From NCBI GenBank assembly GCA_002405875.1, contig DHMR01000027.1:1-25231 (forward strand): a stretch of 25,231 nucleotides of DNA, given 5' to 3'. Source of the stretch: a bacterium UBA4637 (GTDB taxonomy: Bacteria > Bacteroidota > Bacteroidia > Bacteroidales > Bacteroidaceae). Below are positions 15,747-22,682 of the stretch, piece by piece. A program made the position numbers and the translations under genes. A model generated the notes under the pieces. That model was not told the origin of the DNA and did no database searches. It worked only from the letters and a program-made list of their open reading frames with translations. Positions within the stretch are counted from its first letter, which is position 1, and the number at the start of each line of letters is the position of its first letter.

Positions 15747-16382
15747 ATGGATAAAAATAAAATCACCGTGATAGGCATTGCCGGAGGTACAGGCTCCGGC
15801 AAGACTACGGTAGTCAAGAAAATCGTTGAGGCTTTGCCTCCTCACTATGTGGCAGTGGTGCCATTGGACTCTTACTATAATGATACGACGGGCATGACCG
15901 ACGAGGAACGCCATGCCATCAACTTTGACCATCCGGATGCTTTCGACTGGAAGTTGCTCCATAAGCAGTTGGCTGACTTGCGCAATGGTGTCGCCATTGA
16001 GCAACCTACCTACAGTTACTTGAAATGCAACCGTGAGAAGGAAACCATCCATGTGGAGCCAAAGCCTGTCATCATTATCGAGGGTATCATGACGTTGCTC
16101 AACAAGAAACTGCGTGACTTGATGGACTTGAAAGTCTTCGTCGATGCCGACCCGGATGAGCGTTTGATCCGTAATATCCAGCGTGATACCATCGACCGTG
16201 GTCGTACCGTGTCTATGGTTGTGGACCGTTACCTCAAGGTGCTGAAACCGATGCACGAACAGTTCATCGAACCAACCAAGCGTTATGCCGACATCATCAT
16301 CCCGCAGGGTGGTGAGAATGTAAAAGGAATTTCCATACTTTGCAGCTATGTTACGGGACTTGTCGAGGGGCTAGATAAATAG
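15747..16382 (+). CDS. udk: Uridine kinase
   Basis: A 211-residue protein with Walker A GGTGSGKTT (13-21), PLDSYYND (nucleoside/Mg site), FDHPDAFDW, QPTYSYLKCNR and IIIEGIMTLL, all characteristic of uridine kinase. It phosphorylates uridine and cytidine to UMP and CMP in pyrimidine salvage, using ATP or GTP, in the cytoplasm. Length and motifs are normal. ATG 15747 follows an A-rich leader. It is probably read through from the EEP and glycosylase genes; a small GAACAT-ACGG-ATGTTC hairpin lies upstream at 15683-15698. It is followed by two hairpins (16401-16489). Placing nucleoside salvage after an exported phosphoesterase fits a nucleic-acid recycling theme. Confidence 0.97.
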   Translation: MDKNKITVIGIAGGTGSGKTTVVKKIVEALPPHYVAVVPLDSYYNDTTGMTDEERHAINFDHPDAFDWKLLHKQLADLRNGVAIEQPTYSYLKCNREKETIHVEPKPVIIIEGIMTLLNKKLRDLMDLKVFVDADPDERLIRNIQRDTIDRGRTVSMVVDRYLKVLKPMHEQFIEPTKRYADIIIPQGGENVKGISILCSYVTGLVEGLDK

Positions 16383-16400
16383 CGCCTAGACCCACTTTGA

Positions 16401-16422
16401 TTTTTTCCTCGCGAGGAAAAAA
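16401..16422. repeat. Perfect 22-base palindrome after udk
   Basis: Six T, then CCTCGCGAGG, then six A form a perfect palindrome 19 bases past the udk stop. As RNA it could form a short stem, but the loop would be very tight, so a DNA-binding site is also possible. Its CCTCGCGAGGAAAAAA half recurs with one change in the terminator at 16452-16467. Confidence 0.6.
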
Positions 16423-16443
16423 TTAAAACTACCCCTAATTTAT

Positions 16444-16489
16444 AAAAATCCCTCGCCAGGAAAAAAGATTTTCCTAGTGAGGGATTTTT
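16444..16489. terminator. Bidirectional terminator between udk and the dehydrogenase gene
   Basis: The outer arms AAAAATCCCTC (16444-16454) and GAGGGATTTTT (16479-16489) enclose a second paired segment GGAAAA/TTTTCC with loop AAGA. Only a short mismatched joint separates the two segments. T-runs follow on both strands. It serves the convergent udk (+) and dehydrogenase (-) transcripts. Confidence 0.85.
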
Positions 16490-16520
16490 GTGTATAAGAA
16501 GCTTTTGTAAAGATAATTCA

Positions 16521-17282
16521 CTAATCTCGGTGGATGACTGTGCCGTTGGCTTGATGGGTAGCCAAGACCAGCACTTCTGCGATTTGTACATGCTCAGGAG
16601 CACTGGCGGCGTAGAAAGCTACGTCGGCGATGTCGTTGCCGTTGAGTGGTGTGATGCCTTTGTACACATTGTCGGCACGAGCGTTGTCACCATGGAAACG
16701 AATGTTGGAGAAATTGGTCTCCACCAATCCCGGCTTGACGTTGGTGACGCGTACATTGGTATGGGCGACATCAATGCGAAGTCCGTCAGTGATGGCTTTT
16801 ACGGCGGCCTTGGTAGCACAATAGACATTGCCGCCCGCATAAGCGGCATCGCCTGCCACACTTCCGATATTGATGACATGACCATGGTTGCGGGCGATCA
16901 TCCTGGGTACAATCAGGCGAGTCATTGTGAGAAGTCCCTTGATGTTGGTGTCGATCATCTGGTCCCAGTCCTCGAAATCACCCTCGTATTCTGGCTCCAA
17001 TCCACGGGCGAGTCCTGCGTTATTGATGAGCACATCAATGTTTTTCATGGACTCGGGGATGTAGTCCACGGCTTTCTTGGCTGCCTCGCGATTGCGTATG
17101 TCGAAGGCGAGAGCCAAGACCTTGATGCCTTCCCGGGCTTCCAGTTCTTTCTTGAGGGTTTCTAGTTTGCCTGTGTTCCTTCCGGTGAGGATGAGGTCGT
17201 AGCCGCCCTGCGCAAATCGACGAGCGCATCCCTCTCCGATGCCGCTTGTCGCTCCTGTGATAAGTGCTATTTTGTTTGCCAT
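16521..17282 (-). CDS. Short-chain dehydrogenase/reductase, YdfG-like
   Basis: A 253-residue classical SDR: NAD(P)-binding TGATSGIG (9-16), NNAG (about 90), catalytic Ser in NIGSVAGD, and Tyr/Lys in YCATKAA. An Arg in LTGRNTGKL after the second strand suggests a preference for NADPH. The overall sequence, including DTNIKGLL, VKPGLVETNFS and a tail near VLATHQANGTVIHRD, resembles YdfG, the NADP-dependent 3-hydroxy acid/serine dehydrogenase that also reduces malonic semialdehyde. The substrate is uncertain. It lies 71 bases after the histidine phosphatase gene on the same strand with no promoter found between, so the two probably share a transcript. A bidirectional terminator follows. Confidence 0.93.
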   Translation of the reverse strand: MANKIALITGATSGIGEGCARRFAQGGYDLILTGRNTGKLETLKKELEAREGIKVLALAFDIRNREAAKKAVDYIPESMKNIDVLINNAGLARGLEPEYEGDFEDWDQMIDTNIKGLLTMTRLIVPRMIARNHGHVINIGSVAGDAAYAGGNVYCATKAAVKAITDGLRIDVAHTNVRVTNVKPGLVETNFSNIRFHGDNARADNVYKGITPLNGNDIADVAFYAASAPEHVQIAEVLVLATHQANGTVIHRD

Positions 17283-17353
17283 AGTTATGTATGAATGTTT
17301 ATTGTGTAGTATTTAATGTCAAATGTTTGTCCTTTTGGTAGGGAAACTGTCGT

Positions 17354-17866
17354 TTACAAGATGAGGACTCTGACTTCTGCATTGCCCATTTTCTCGATTT
17401 CGTTCATGGGACGCTTGAAGTATACGCTCTGAATAGCCTTGTTGATGATGCCATGCCCCACGGCAAGGATGGTCTTGTCGGGATAGGTGACCTTGAGCCA
17501 AGTAAGGAAGTTCTGGGCACGCGATTTCATCTTTTCGAGCGACTCGATATTGTCGGGCCAGTCCTTCGGGTCTTTGGGAAGGGTGGGGATGTACTTGCCT
17601 GTGAAGTCACCCCAGTCACGCTCTCGGATGAGGGGAGTCGTGACGACTTCTTGGTGATGAGGCTTGGCGATGATTTCGCAAGTTTGGATGCTTCGATGCA
17701 AATCGCTTGCGATGAATACGTCAATGTGTTCGTTTACCATTTTTCGTGCCACTTCTTCGGCTTGTGCAAAACCAGTGTCATTCAGTTCGCCGCCAGTCTG
17801 CCCTTGCAAGATTTTTGTTGCGTTGTCCACAGTCTCGCCGTGTCTTACTAGATATAATTTTGTCAT
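17354..17866 (-). CDS. Histidine phosphatase family protein (phosphoglycerate-mutase-like)
   Basis: A 170-residue protein with the catalytic LVRHGETVDN (His9), a second Arg/His set in SDLHRSIQTCEII (the family usually has SDLxRA), Glu in RERDWGDFTGK, and the second His in LAVGHGIINKAI. This branch-1 fold transfers phosphate through a phosphohistidine, and most small bacterial members are phosphatases rather than mutases. The substrate cannot be told. The protein is shorter than dPGM (about 230-250 residues), supporting a phosphatase call. It is the first gene of a probable operon with the dehydrogenase. Its promoter is interleaved with that of the divergent DUF308 gene. Confidence 0.9.
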   Translation of the reverse strand: MTKLYLVRHGETVDNATKILQGQTGGELNDTGFAQAEEVARKMVNEHIDVFIASDLHRSIQTCEIIAKPHHQEVVTTPLIRERDWGDFTGKYIPTLPKDPKDWPDNIESLEKMKSRAQNFLTWLKVTYPDKTILAVGHGIINKAIQSVYFKRPMNEIEKMGNAEVRVLIL

Positions 17867-17885
17867 AATATTCCAATTTTGCTCA

Positions 17886-17916
17886 CAAAAGTACGAAAAA
17901 AGTTGGATTTATCAAA
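17886..17916 (-). promoter_or_regulatory. Promoter of the histidine phosphatase/dehydrogenase operon
   Basis: TTTG (17916-17913), a 19-base spacer and TACTTTTG (17893-17886) on the minus strand match the consensus. The -7 element lies about 20 bases from the ATG, giving a short leader. It overlaps the divergent promoter at 17902-17933. Confidence 0.75.
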
Positions 17917-17933
17917 GATAGTTTGTACTTTTG
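17902..17933 (+). promoter_or_regulatory. Promoter of the DUF308 membrane protein gene
   Basis: TTG (17903-17905), a 20-base spacer and TACTTTTG (17926-17933) form a promoter with an exact -7 element and a partial -33 element. The -7 sequence is the exact mirror of the one used by the divergent phosphatase gene. Confidence 0.65.
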
Positions 17934-17980
17934 TCGAAGAATTTAAAAAGAAATGTAGAATATTAATAAAAATGTAGAAT

Positions 17981-18643
17981 ATGAAGGTAGTACATAGTTC
18001 TCTTTTTCGTGCCGTATGCGCCATCGTCGTTGGTGCCTTGCTCATCCAGTATCGTGAGCAGACGGTCACTTGGATTACCATAGCCATTGGTGTCCTGTTT
18101 TTCTTGTCGGGTGTCATCTCTCTTGCCACCTATTACAGTGCCAAGCGTAGTGCCAATCGTGGGCATCTTGTCTTCGATGCCAATGGCAAGCAGATTACGG
18201 GCATCCTGCCCAACTTCCCTATCGTGGGCGTCGGCAGCTTGGTCCTGGGCTTGATTTTGGCATTGATGCCAAACACTTTTGTGACGAGTTTGATGTTCAT
18301 CCTGTCTGTCATCCTAATCATGGGAGCCATCAGCCAATTCATGAACCTGGCTGCTGCTCGCCGGATGGGGCATGTCGGATTTATCTTTTGGATATTCCCA
18401 TCGATCATTCTCTTGATAGGTTTGCTGGCCATCATCAAGCCTTCGGCAATCGCTTCGGCTCCGCTCTTCATCATTGGTTGGACCATGCTGATTTATGGTG
18501 TCGTGGAGTGCATCAATGCCTTGAAGATTGCCAACAACAAACGGAAGTGGACCAAGATGGAAGAGGTAAGCTCCGCTCCGAATACTGATGCCTCGGGCTC
18601 GTATATTGAAGAAATTAAAGAGGAGACGGAAGGCAATAAGTAA
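17981..18643 (+). CDS. DUF308/HdeD-like integral membrane protein
   Basis: A 220-residue protein with about six hydrophobic helices, in pairs: AVCAIVVGALLI, WITIAIGVLFFLSGVISLA, VGVGSLVLGLILALMP, SLMFILSVILIMGAISQFM, FIFWIFPSIILLIGLLAII and PLFIIGWTMLIYGVVECI. The repeated pattern G-x-L-x-x-x-P followed by a long helix and an Asn- or Glu-containing turn is typical of HdeD/DUF308. The C-terminal tail (about 185-220) is soluble, charged and ends EEIKEETEGNK. HdeD in Escherichia coli belongs to acid resistance, but for this family the molecular function is not established. It is monocistronic, between the divergent promoter region and a terminator. Confidence 0.88.
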   Translation: MKVVHSSLFRAVCAIVVGALLIQYREQTVTWITIAIGVLFFLSGVISLATYYSAKRSANRGHLVFDANGKQITGILPNFPIVGVGSLVLGLILALMPNTFVTSLMFILSVILIMGAISQFMNLAAARRMGHVGFIFWIFPSIILLIGLLAIIKPSAIASAPLFIIGWTMLIYGVVECINALKIANNKRKWTKMEEVSSAPNTDASGSYIEEIKEETEGNK

Positions 18644-18701
18644 CGGTTGGTAGAAAATATAAAATACTCTGTTGAATGACAGGGACAAGAGCTAGACATA
18701 A

Positions 18702-18750
18702 AAATCCCCCAATAGAATTTCGTAAGATTTCTATCGGGGGATTTGTTTTA
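18702..18750. terminator. Bidirectional terminator between the DUF308 and outer-membrane protein genes
   Basis: The arms AAATCCCCC (18702-18710) and GGGGGATTT (18736-18744), an A-C mismatch, then ATAGAA/TTCTAT form a long stem with an 11-base loop. A T-rich stretch follows on the right and T-rich sequence on the minus strand. It serves two convergent genes. Confidence 0.8.
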
Positions 18751-18785
18751 TTCTAAATGGCTCCCAACTTGTTTGGAAAACAAGA

Positions 18786-19358
18786 TTAGAGCTTGAACTT
18801 GTAACCGAGAGTCAACTGGAAAACAGAGTGATTGCCATCGCCTTCTTTAAATACCTTGGTGCAGCCGATGTTGTAACGGGCATCCAAGCATACATTCATG
18901 TATTCGTAAGAAATACCTACAGGTACGGAGAAGTCTACGGACTTGATGTTGCCAGATGTATCATCAACCTTCACGCTTGAAACTTTAACAGAAGAAGATG
19001 TCTTGAATCCTGGCTGGATACCTGCCTTCAAGGCAAGCCCCTTTGCAACATAGATGTTAGCGAGGATAGGAATATTGAGGTAATCCATATTGTACTTGGC
19101 TTCAACGCCTTGTTCTGTGGCTTTTGCTCCCTGCATAGAATAGAGCAAGCCAAAACTGATGCCTGCTAATGGTGAAACGTGGTATTCTGCTTCGACACCC
19201 CCAACGAATCCTGCTTTGTAGTCAGCATCGTCGTTGCTTGTGACAGAAGATATACTCAAGCCAACCTTTGGCTGGATGGTGAAATCACCTGTAGAATACT
19301 GTGCGAAAGCACCTACGGAAGACAGCATCAAGACTGCCATTGCGAAAAACTTTTTCAT
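18786..19358 (-). CDS. Small outer-membrane beta-barrel protein (porin-family, OMP_b-brl type)
   Basis: A 190-residue protein with a type I signal peptide (AVLMLSSVGAFAQ) and an eight-strand-like barrel. Alternating strands include FTIQPKVGLSISSV, AGFVGGVEAEYHVSPLAGISFGLLYSMQG, MDYLNIPILANIYVAKGLALKAGIQPGF and DFSVPVGISYEYMNVCLDARYNIG, ending VFQLTLGYKFKL. This is the common Bacteroidetes outer membrane beta-barrel domain family (PorT-like fold). The LNIPILAN and AGIQPGF motifs are typical. The role is unknown: such proteins are structural or involved in export and adhesion. It has its own strong promoter and a terminator, consistent with good expression. It appears monocistronic. Confidence 0.88.
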   Translation of the reverse strand: MKKFFAMAVLMLSSVGAFAQYSTGDFTIQPKVGLSISSVTSNDDADYKAGFVGGVEAEYHVSPLAGISFGLLYSMQGAKATEQGVEAKYNMDYLNIPILANIYVAKGLALKAGIQPGFKTSSSVKVSSVKVDDTSGNIKSVDFSVPVGISYEYMNVCLDARYNIGCTKVFKEGDGNHSVFQLTLGYKFKL

Positions 19359-19405
19359 AATCTCTAATTTTAATTAGTTAATACTTTATGTTATATATTA
19401 GAAAT

Positions 19406-19421
19406 ACCACTGATAAGTGGT
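19406..19421. repeat. 6-bp inverted repeat at the predicted transcript start of the outer-membrane protein gene
   Basis: ACCACT-GATA-AGTGGT begins one base downstream of the -7 element, so it spans the expected start site. It could be an operator or a stabilising hairpin at the 5' end of the mRNA. Confidence 0.5.
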
Positions 19422-19422
19422 G

Positions 19423-19454
19423 CAAAGATAGAGTAAATAAGAACACAATGCAAA
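19423..19454 (-). promoter_or_regulatory. Promoter of the outer-membrane barrel gene
   Basis: TTTG (19454-19451), a 20-base spacer and TATCTTTG (19430-19423) on the minus strand match the consensus exactly. The predicted start near 19416 gives a leader of about 58 bases. Confidence 0.8.
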
Positions 19455-19604
19455 TTTTTTCGCATTTATTTTCCTTTTTGGGGCAAAATATTGCCAATTT
19501 CTTCCCTTATCGAATAGTTATTCGGAAAATAAACTCCTTTTTTTGAAGAAAAAGGAATGGCATGATGAAATCTTGAAGATTTGTATCTTGATAAAAATGA
19601 AAAA

Positions 19605-19645
19605 GAAGAGGAGCAAAGCTAATTCGAAAAGCTTTACTCCTCTTC
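19605..19645 (-). terminator. Terminator overlapping the 3' end of the Hsp15-like gene
   Basis: The arms GAAGAGGAGCAAAGCT (19605-19620) and AGCTTTACTCCTCTTC (19630-19645) pair over 15 bp with one C-A mismatch and a 9-base loop. On the minus strand it is followed by TTTTTCATTTTT. The upstream arm contains the stop codon and the last glutamate codons of the gene. Confidence 0.8.
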
Positions 19646-20092
19646 TTCCTCCTCGTCCATTTGAGTCAATGGGTAATCCCAGTTATCGTCGTCATCGTCG
19701 TCGAAGCCAAACAAGGCAGGGTCGACAAAGGCATCCAGAGCGCGACGTTCCTTCTTGGTAGGGCGCCCCGTACCGCGAGCTCTGTCCACAAATCCGCTGA
19801 TGCGGCTCATCTCCAAAAGCTCATATTGCTTTGGGTCGGTGACATTCTTGTAGACACCAAAGAGCATCTTGGCACCCACTCGTTGTTCGATGCAGTCGAG
19901 GACTTCAAAAGAGTAGGTGATCGGTGACTTCTTGACGCTGACCACATCGCCACGCTTGATAATATAAGAAGGTTTTCGGGTGGCACCACCTACGGTGACA
20001 CGACCGTTCTTGCAAGCATCTGCAGCTATACTGCGAGTCTTGTAGATACGTGCCGCCCAAAGCCACTTGTCTATTCTTGCACTTTCTTTCAT
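19634..20092 (-). CDS. hslR: Hsp15-like RNA-binding S4 domain protein
   Basis: A 152-residue protein. The S4 domain fills residues 1-65, with RIDKWLWAARIYKTRSIAADAC, NGRVTVGG, KPSYIIKRGDVV, as in Escherichia coli Hsp15 (HslR). That protein binds free 50S subunits carrying nascent chains and helps recycle stalled ribosomes. A basic segment GRPTKKERRALDAF follows, then an acidic C-terminus with DDDDDDNWDY and a final run of six Glu, which is common in Bacteroidetes members. It is cytoplasmic. It is the last gene of an operon after L25 and peptidyl-tRNA hydrolase. That pairing of nascent-chain rescue functions supports the call. The terminator hairpin starts inside its last codons. Confidence 0.9.
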   Translation of the reverse strand: MKESARIDKWLWAARIYKTRSIAADACKNGRVTVGGATRKPSYIIKRGDVVSVKKSPITYSFEVLDCIEQRVGAKMLFGVYKNVTDPKQYELLEMSRISGFVDRARGTGRPTKKERRALDAFVDPALFGFDDDDDDNWDYPLTQMDEEEEEE

Positions 20093-20093
20093 A

Positions 20094-20125
20094 ATTCAAC
20101 ATTCAACACTTAACATTCAACATTG
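20094..20125. repeat. Short degenerate repeat between the Hsp15-like and peptidyl-tRNA hydrolase genes
   Basis: ATTCAACA-type units recur four times, one of them degenerate (ACTTAACA), over 32 bases in the spacer. Read on the minus strand it is GTTGAATG-like. It has no strong hairpin and no clear function. Confidence 0.5.
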
Positions 20126-20130
20126 AAAAA

Positions 20131-20703
20131 TTACTTCTTGCCGAGCTTGTTGTATTGGTTCATCGTGTTGTCGATGCCTTGGAGGACGAAGCTCTTGATT
20201 ATTTCCACGCCAAGGTCGATGGCGGGTTGGAGTTGCTTCATCTCTTCCTCGCTGTACTTGCCGAGTACCCAGTCGATCTGTCCACCACGAGGATAGTCGT
20301 TGCCGATACCCATGCGAAGCCGTGCGTAGTCCTGGCCTATCAACTGTTGGATGTGTCCCAAACCATTATGACCACCGTTGCTTCCGTTGGCTTTCAGTCG
20401 AAAGGCGCCCAGTGGCAAGGCCAGTTCATCACTGATGACAAGCAATCGCTTCTGGTCGATCTTCTCTTGGTTGAGCCAATAGCGAACGGCGTTTCCGCTG
20501 AGGTTCATGAAGGTGGTCGGTTTCAGCAAGAAAACCTTACGCCCCTTGATGGAAGTCTCGGCTACAAAGCCGTAACGCTTATCCTCAAAATGAATATTGG
20601 ACGCTTTAGCAAAAGCGTCCAATACCATAAATCCCGTGTTGTGTCTTGTTCCTGCATATTCGTCGCCAGGATTGCCAAGACCACAAATCAAATATTTATC
20701 CAA
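20131..20703 (-). CDS. pth: Peptidyl-tRNA hydrolase
   Basis: A 190-residue protein with the full Pth signature: LICGLGNPGDEYAGTRHNTGF (catalytic His at about 21), PTTFMNLSG (Asn that binds the tRNA-linked peptide), VISDELALPLG (Asp that supports the His), and GSNGGHNGLGHI (Asn and His of the active-site rim). It cleaves the ester bond of peptidyl-tRNA released from ribosomes and recycles the tRNA, in the cytoplasm. The length is standard. It sits 46 bases after L25 and 38 before the Hsp15-like gene on the same strand, with no promoter or terminator seen between, so one operon is likely. The rplY-pth pairing is widely conserved. Confidence 0.97.
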   Translation of the reverse strand: MDKYLICGLGNPGDEYAGTRHNTGFMVLDAFAKASNIHFEDKRYGFVAETSIKGRKVFLLKPTTFMNLSGNAVRYWLNQEKIDQKRLLVISDELALPLGAFRLKANGSNGGHNGLGHIQQLIGQDYARLRMGIGNDYPRGGQIDWVLGKYSEEEMKQLQPAIDLGVEIIKSFVLQGIDNTMNQYNKLGKK

Positions 20704-20749
20704 TTTGAAAAATCCAATTAGTTTAAATCTACGGGTTGTCTAGTCAAGA

Positions 20750-21364
20750 TTACTCAGCGGCAGCAGCATCGGCGTCGCTATCCTGAGCAGCGAGCTGTGC
20801 ATTACGTGTCATCTTGATAGAGCAAACTACAACAGCCTTGCTTGTAGCCATCTCAAGACCCTCGAAAGAAAGGTCGCCTACCTTGATGCTCTTACCGATC
20901 TTCAAAGCAGTAACGTCGATGTCGAGGTGCTCAGGGATAACCTGGTAAGGAGCAGTTACGTTGATCTTGCGGATAGAAAGGTTCATACGACCACCATCGC
21001 GAACACCCTGTGCGAGACCTACCAACTTCACTGGGATACCGATTGTGATAGGCTTCTGGTCGTTCACCTCATAGAAGTCAACGTGCAAAGGAGCGTCTGT
21101 TGTTGGGTGGAACTGAATCTCCTTCATGATAGCTGTGTGGCTCTCGCCGTCGATGATGAGGTTGATGACGTATACGTGAGGAGTATAGATAACCTTACGC
21201 AACTCAGAGAAAGGAACTGCGAAAGACAATGCCTCTGGAGCACCGTTCTCACCCTTCTTCTCACCATACAAGTTGCAAGGAATAAAACCTTCCTTACGCA
21301 ATGTCTTTGAAGCTTTCTTTCCAAGGTCTGTACGCTTCTGACCTGTTACATTAATCTCTTTCAT
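20750..21364 (-). CDS. rplY: 50S ribosomal protein L25/general stress protein Ctc
   Basis: A 204-residue, two-domain Ctc form. The N-terminal L25 domain (about 1-92) binds 5S rRNA and includes GKKASKTLRKEGFIPCNLYG, VYVINLIIDG and IMKEIQFHPTTDAPLHVDFYEV. The TL5/Ctc C-terminal beta domain (93-185) includes ITIGIPVKLVG, GVRDGGRMNLSIR and VPxH-like VIPEHLDIDVTAL. The protein ends in an Asp/Ala-rich tail. It stabilises the 50S central protuberance and is stress-induced in some bacteria. It is the first gene of the rplY-pth-hslR operon with a strong promoter about 80 bases upstream, divergent from nusB. Confidence 0.97.
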   Translation of the reverse strand: MKEINVTGQKRTDLGKKASKTLRKEGFIPCNLYGEKKGENGAPEALSFAVPFSELRKVIYTPHVYVINLIIDGESHTAIMKEIQFHPTTDAPLHVDFYEVNDQKPITIGIPVKLVGLAQGVRDGGRMNLSIRKINVTAPYQVIPEHLDIDVTALKIGKSIKVGDLSFEGLEMATSKAVVVCSIKMTRNAQLAAQDSDADAAAAE

Positions 21365-21443
21365 TTGTGTTACTCTAAATTAAGTATTTAATAATTAGTG
21401 CCTTAACTCGCCATCACACGGATTAGCTTTGCAAAAGCGGCTG

Positions 21444-21475
21444 CAAAATTACTACTTTTATTTGGATTGTGCAAA
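21444..21475 (-). promoter_or_regulatory. Promoter of the rplY-pth-hslR operon
   Basis: TTTG (21475-21472), a 20-base spacer and TAATTTTG (21451-21444) on the minus strand match the consensus. The predicted leader is about 73 bases and contains a small GCTTT-TGC-AAAGC hairpin at its start. Confidence 0.75.
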
Positions 21476-21572
21476 TTTTTAGAGGAAAAAAGTGAAAAAA
21501 CACCCATTTCGGGGCGAAAAAGCCTGGAAAATTGGTTCTATCCTTAAAAAAGTAGAAATTATAGCCCGTTTT

Positions 21573-21604
21573 TTTGCTAGTTTCATATAAAATATGTATT
21601 TTTG
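21573..21604 (+). promoter_or_regulatory. Promoter of the nusB operon
   Basis: TTTG (21573-21576), a 20-base spacer and TATTTTTG (21597-21604) match the Bacteroidetes consensus. The predicted start near 21611 gives a leader of about 41 bases before ATG 21652. Confidence 0.8.
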
Positions 21605-21651
21605 CCGTGTCAATTCAGACATAAGTATTTAAACCTTTAAATTGTTAGAGA

Positions 21652-22599
21652 ATGATTAATAGGGATTTAATTAGAAGAAAGATTGTGCAGTTAACCTATG
21701 CATACTATCAAAACGGCAATCGAAATATGGACAATGCTGAGAAAGAGCTGTTGTTTAGCCTTTCCAAGGCGTACGACTTGTACAACTACATGTTGCAGCT
21801 CATCGTAGCCATTACCAAGGAGGCTCGCAAGCGTTACGACCTGGAGGTGGCTCGTGCTCAGCGTGAGGGAACAGAGGCTCCTTCTCAAAGATTTGCTTTC
21901 AACCGTTTTGCTGTACAACTTGAGGAAAACAAGCAACTTGCTGAGTGGGTGGATGCGAAACACTCTTCTTGGGATGAAGACATCGAGTTGGTGCGTAAGC
22001 TCTTTACCCACATCGCTTCTAGCGAGGTCTATCAGGAGTACATGAGCGCAGAGGCTGACAGCTATGAGGATGACCGCGAGGCTTGGCGTAAGATTTACAA
22101 GCAGTTTATCATGGACAATGACGACTTGGATGCCCTCTTGGAGGAGAAGAGTCTGTATTGGAATGATGATAAAGATGTCGTTGACACGTTCGTGTTGAAG
22201 ACTATCAAGCGTTTTGAACAGGCCAACAAGGCCAACCAGGAACTTCTTCCTGAATATAAGGATGTCGAGGATCGTGACTTCGCACGTAAGTTGTTCCGGG
22301 CTACCATCTTGAATGGTGACCAGTATCAGCGATATATGAGTGATGCTTCCCGTAACTGGGATTTCTCTCGCTTGGCATACATGGATGTGGTCATCATGCA
22401 GATCGCCATCGCCGAGTTGGTCAACTTCCCGAATATCCCTGCTACGGTGACCATCAATGAGTATGTGGACTTGGCCAAGGTTTACAGCACTCCTCGAAGT
22501 GGCGGCTATGTGAACGGAATGCTCGACAATATCGCCCGCTTCCTCATAGAGAAGGGACTTATTCTCAAGGAGTTGCCGGAGCGTCACGGAAGAAGATAG
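21652..22599 (+). CDS. nusB: Transcription antitermination factor NusB, extended Bacteroidetes form
   Basis: A 315-residue protein, about twice the length of Escherichia coli NusB (139). The C-terminal half (about 205-310) carries the NusB helical fold: DFARKLFRATILNGDQYQRYM, NWDFSRLAYMDVVIMQIAIAELV, IPATVTINEYVDLAKVYSTPRSGGYVNGMLDNIAR. The N-terminal half is an all-helical, highly charged extension that is usual in Bacteroidetes NusB. NusB joins NusE (S10) on boxA RNA to keep RNA polymerase processive on rRNA operons. It is the first gene of a run with yajC, the YbbR protein and coaE, an order typical of this phylum. Confidence 0.95.
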   Translation: MINRDLIRRKIVQLTYAYYQNGNRNMDNAEKELLFSLSKAYDLYNYMLQLIVAITKEARKRYDLEVARAQREGTEAPSQRFAFNRFAVQLEENKQLAEWVDAKHSSWDEDIELVRKLFTHIASSEVYQEYMSAEADSYEDDREAWRKIYKQFIMDNDDLDALLEEKSLYWNDDKDVVDTFVLKTIKRFEQANKANQELLPEYKDVEDRDFARKLFRATILNGDQYQRYMSDASRNWDFSRLAYMDVVIMQIAIAELVNFPNIPATVTINEYVDLAKVYSTPRSGGYVNGMLDNIARFLIEKGLILKELPERHGRR

Positions 22600-22682
22600 G
22601 GAATGCTTGTCTTTTTCTAGGCAAATACAAACAAGTGTTTATTCAATCGATTATTAACATTATATTATTATAGTATATAACA

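Noticed and set aside
20094..20125. A CRISPR-like or VNTR array
   Set aside because: Only a few 8-base degenerate units without spacers are present, so it is simple intergenic repeat sequence.
21691..22587. A 298-residue minus-strand frame opposite nusB
   Set aside because: It lies entirely within nusB in antisense, with no family motif. nusB has a promoter and a conserved C-terminal domain.
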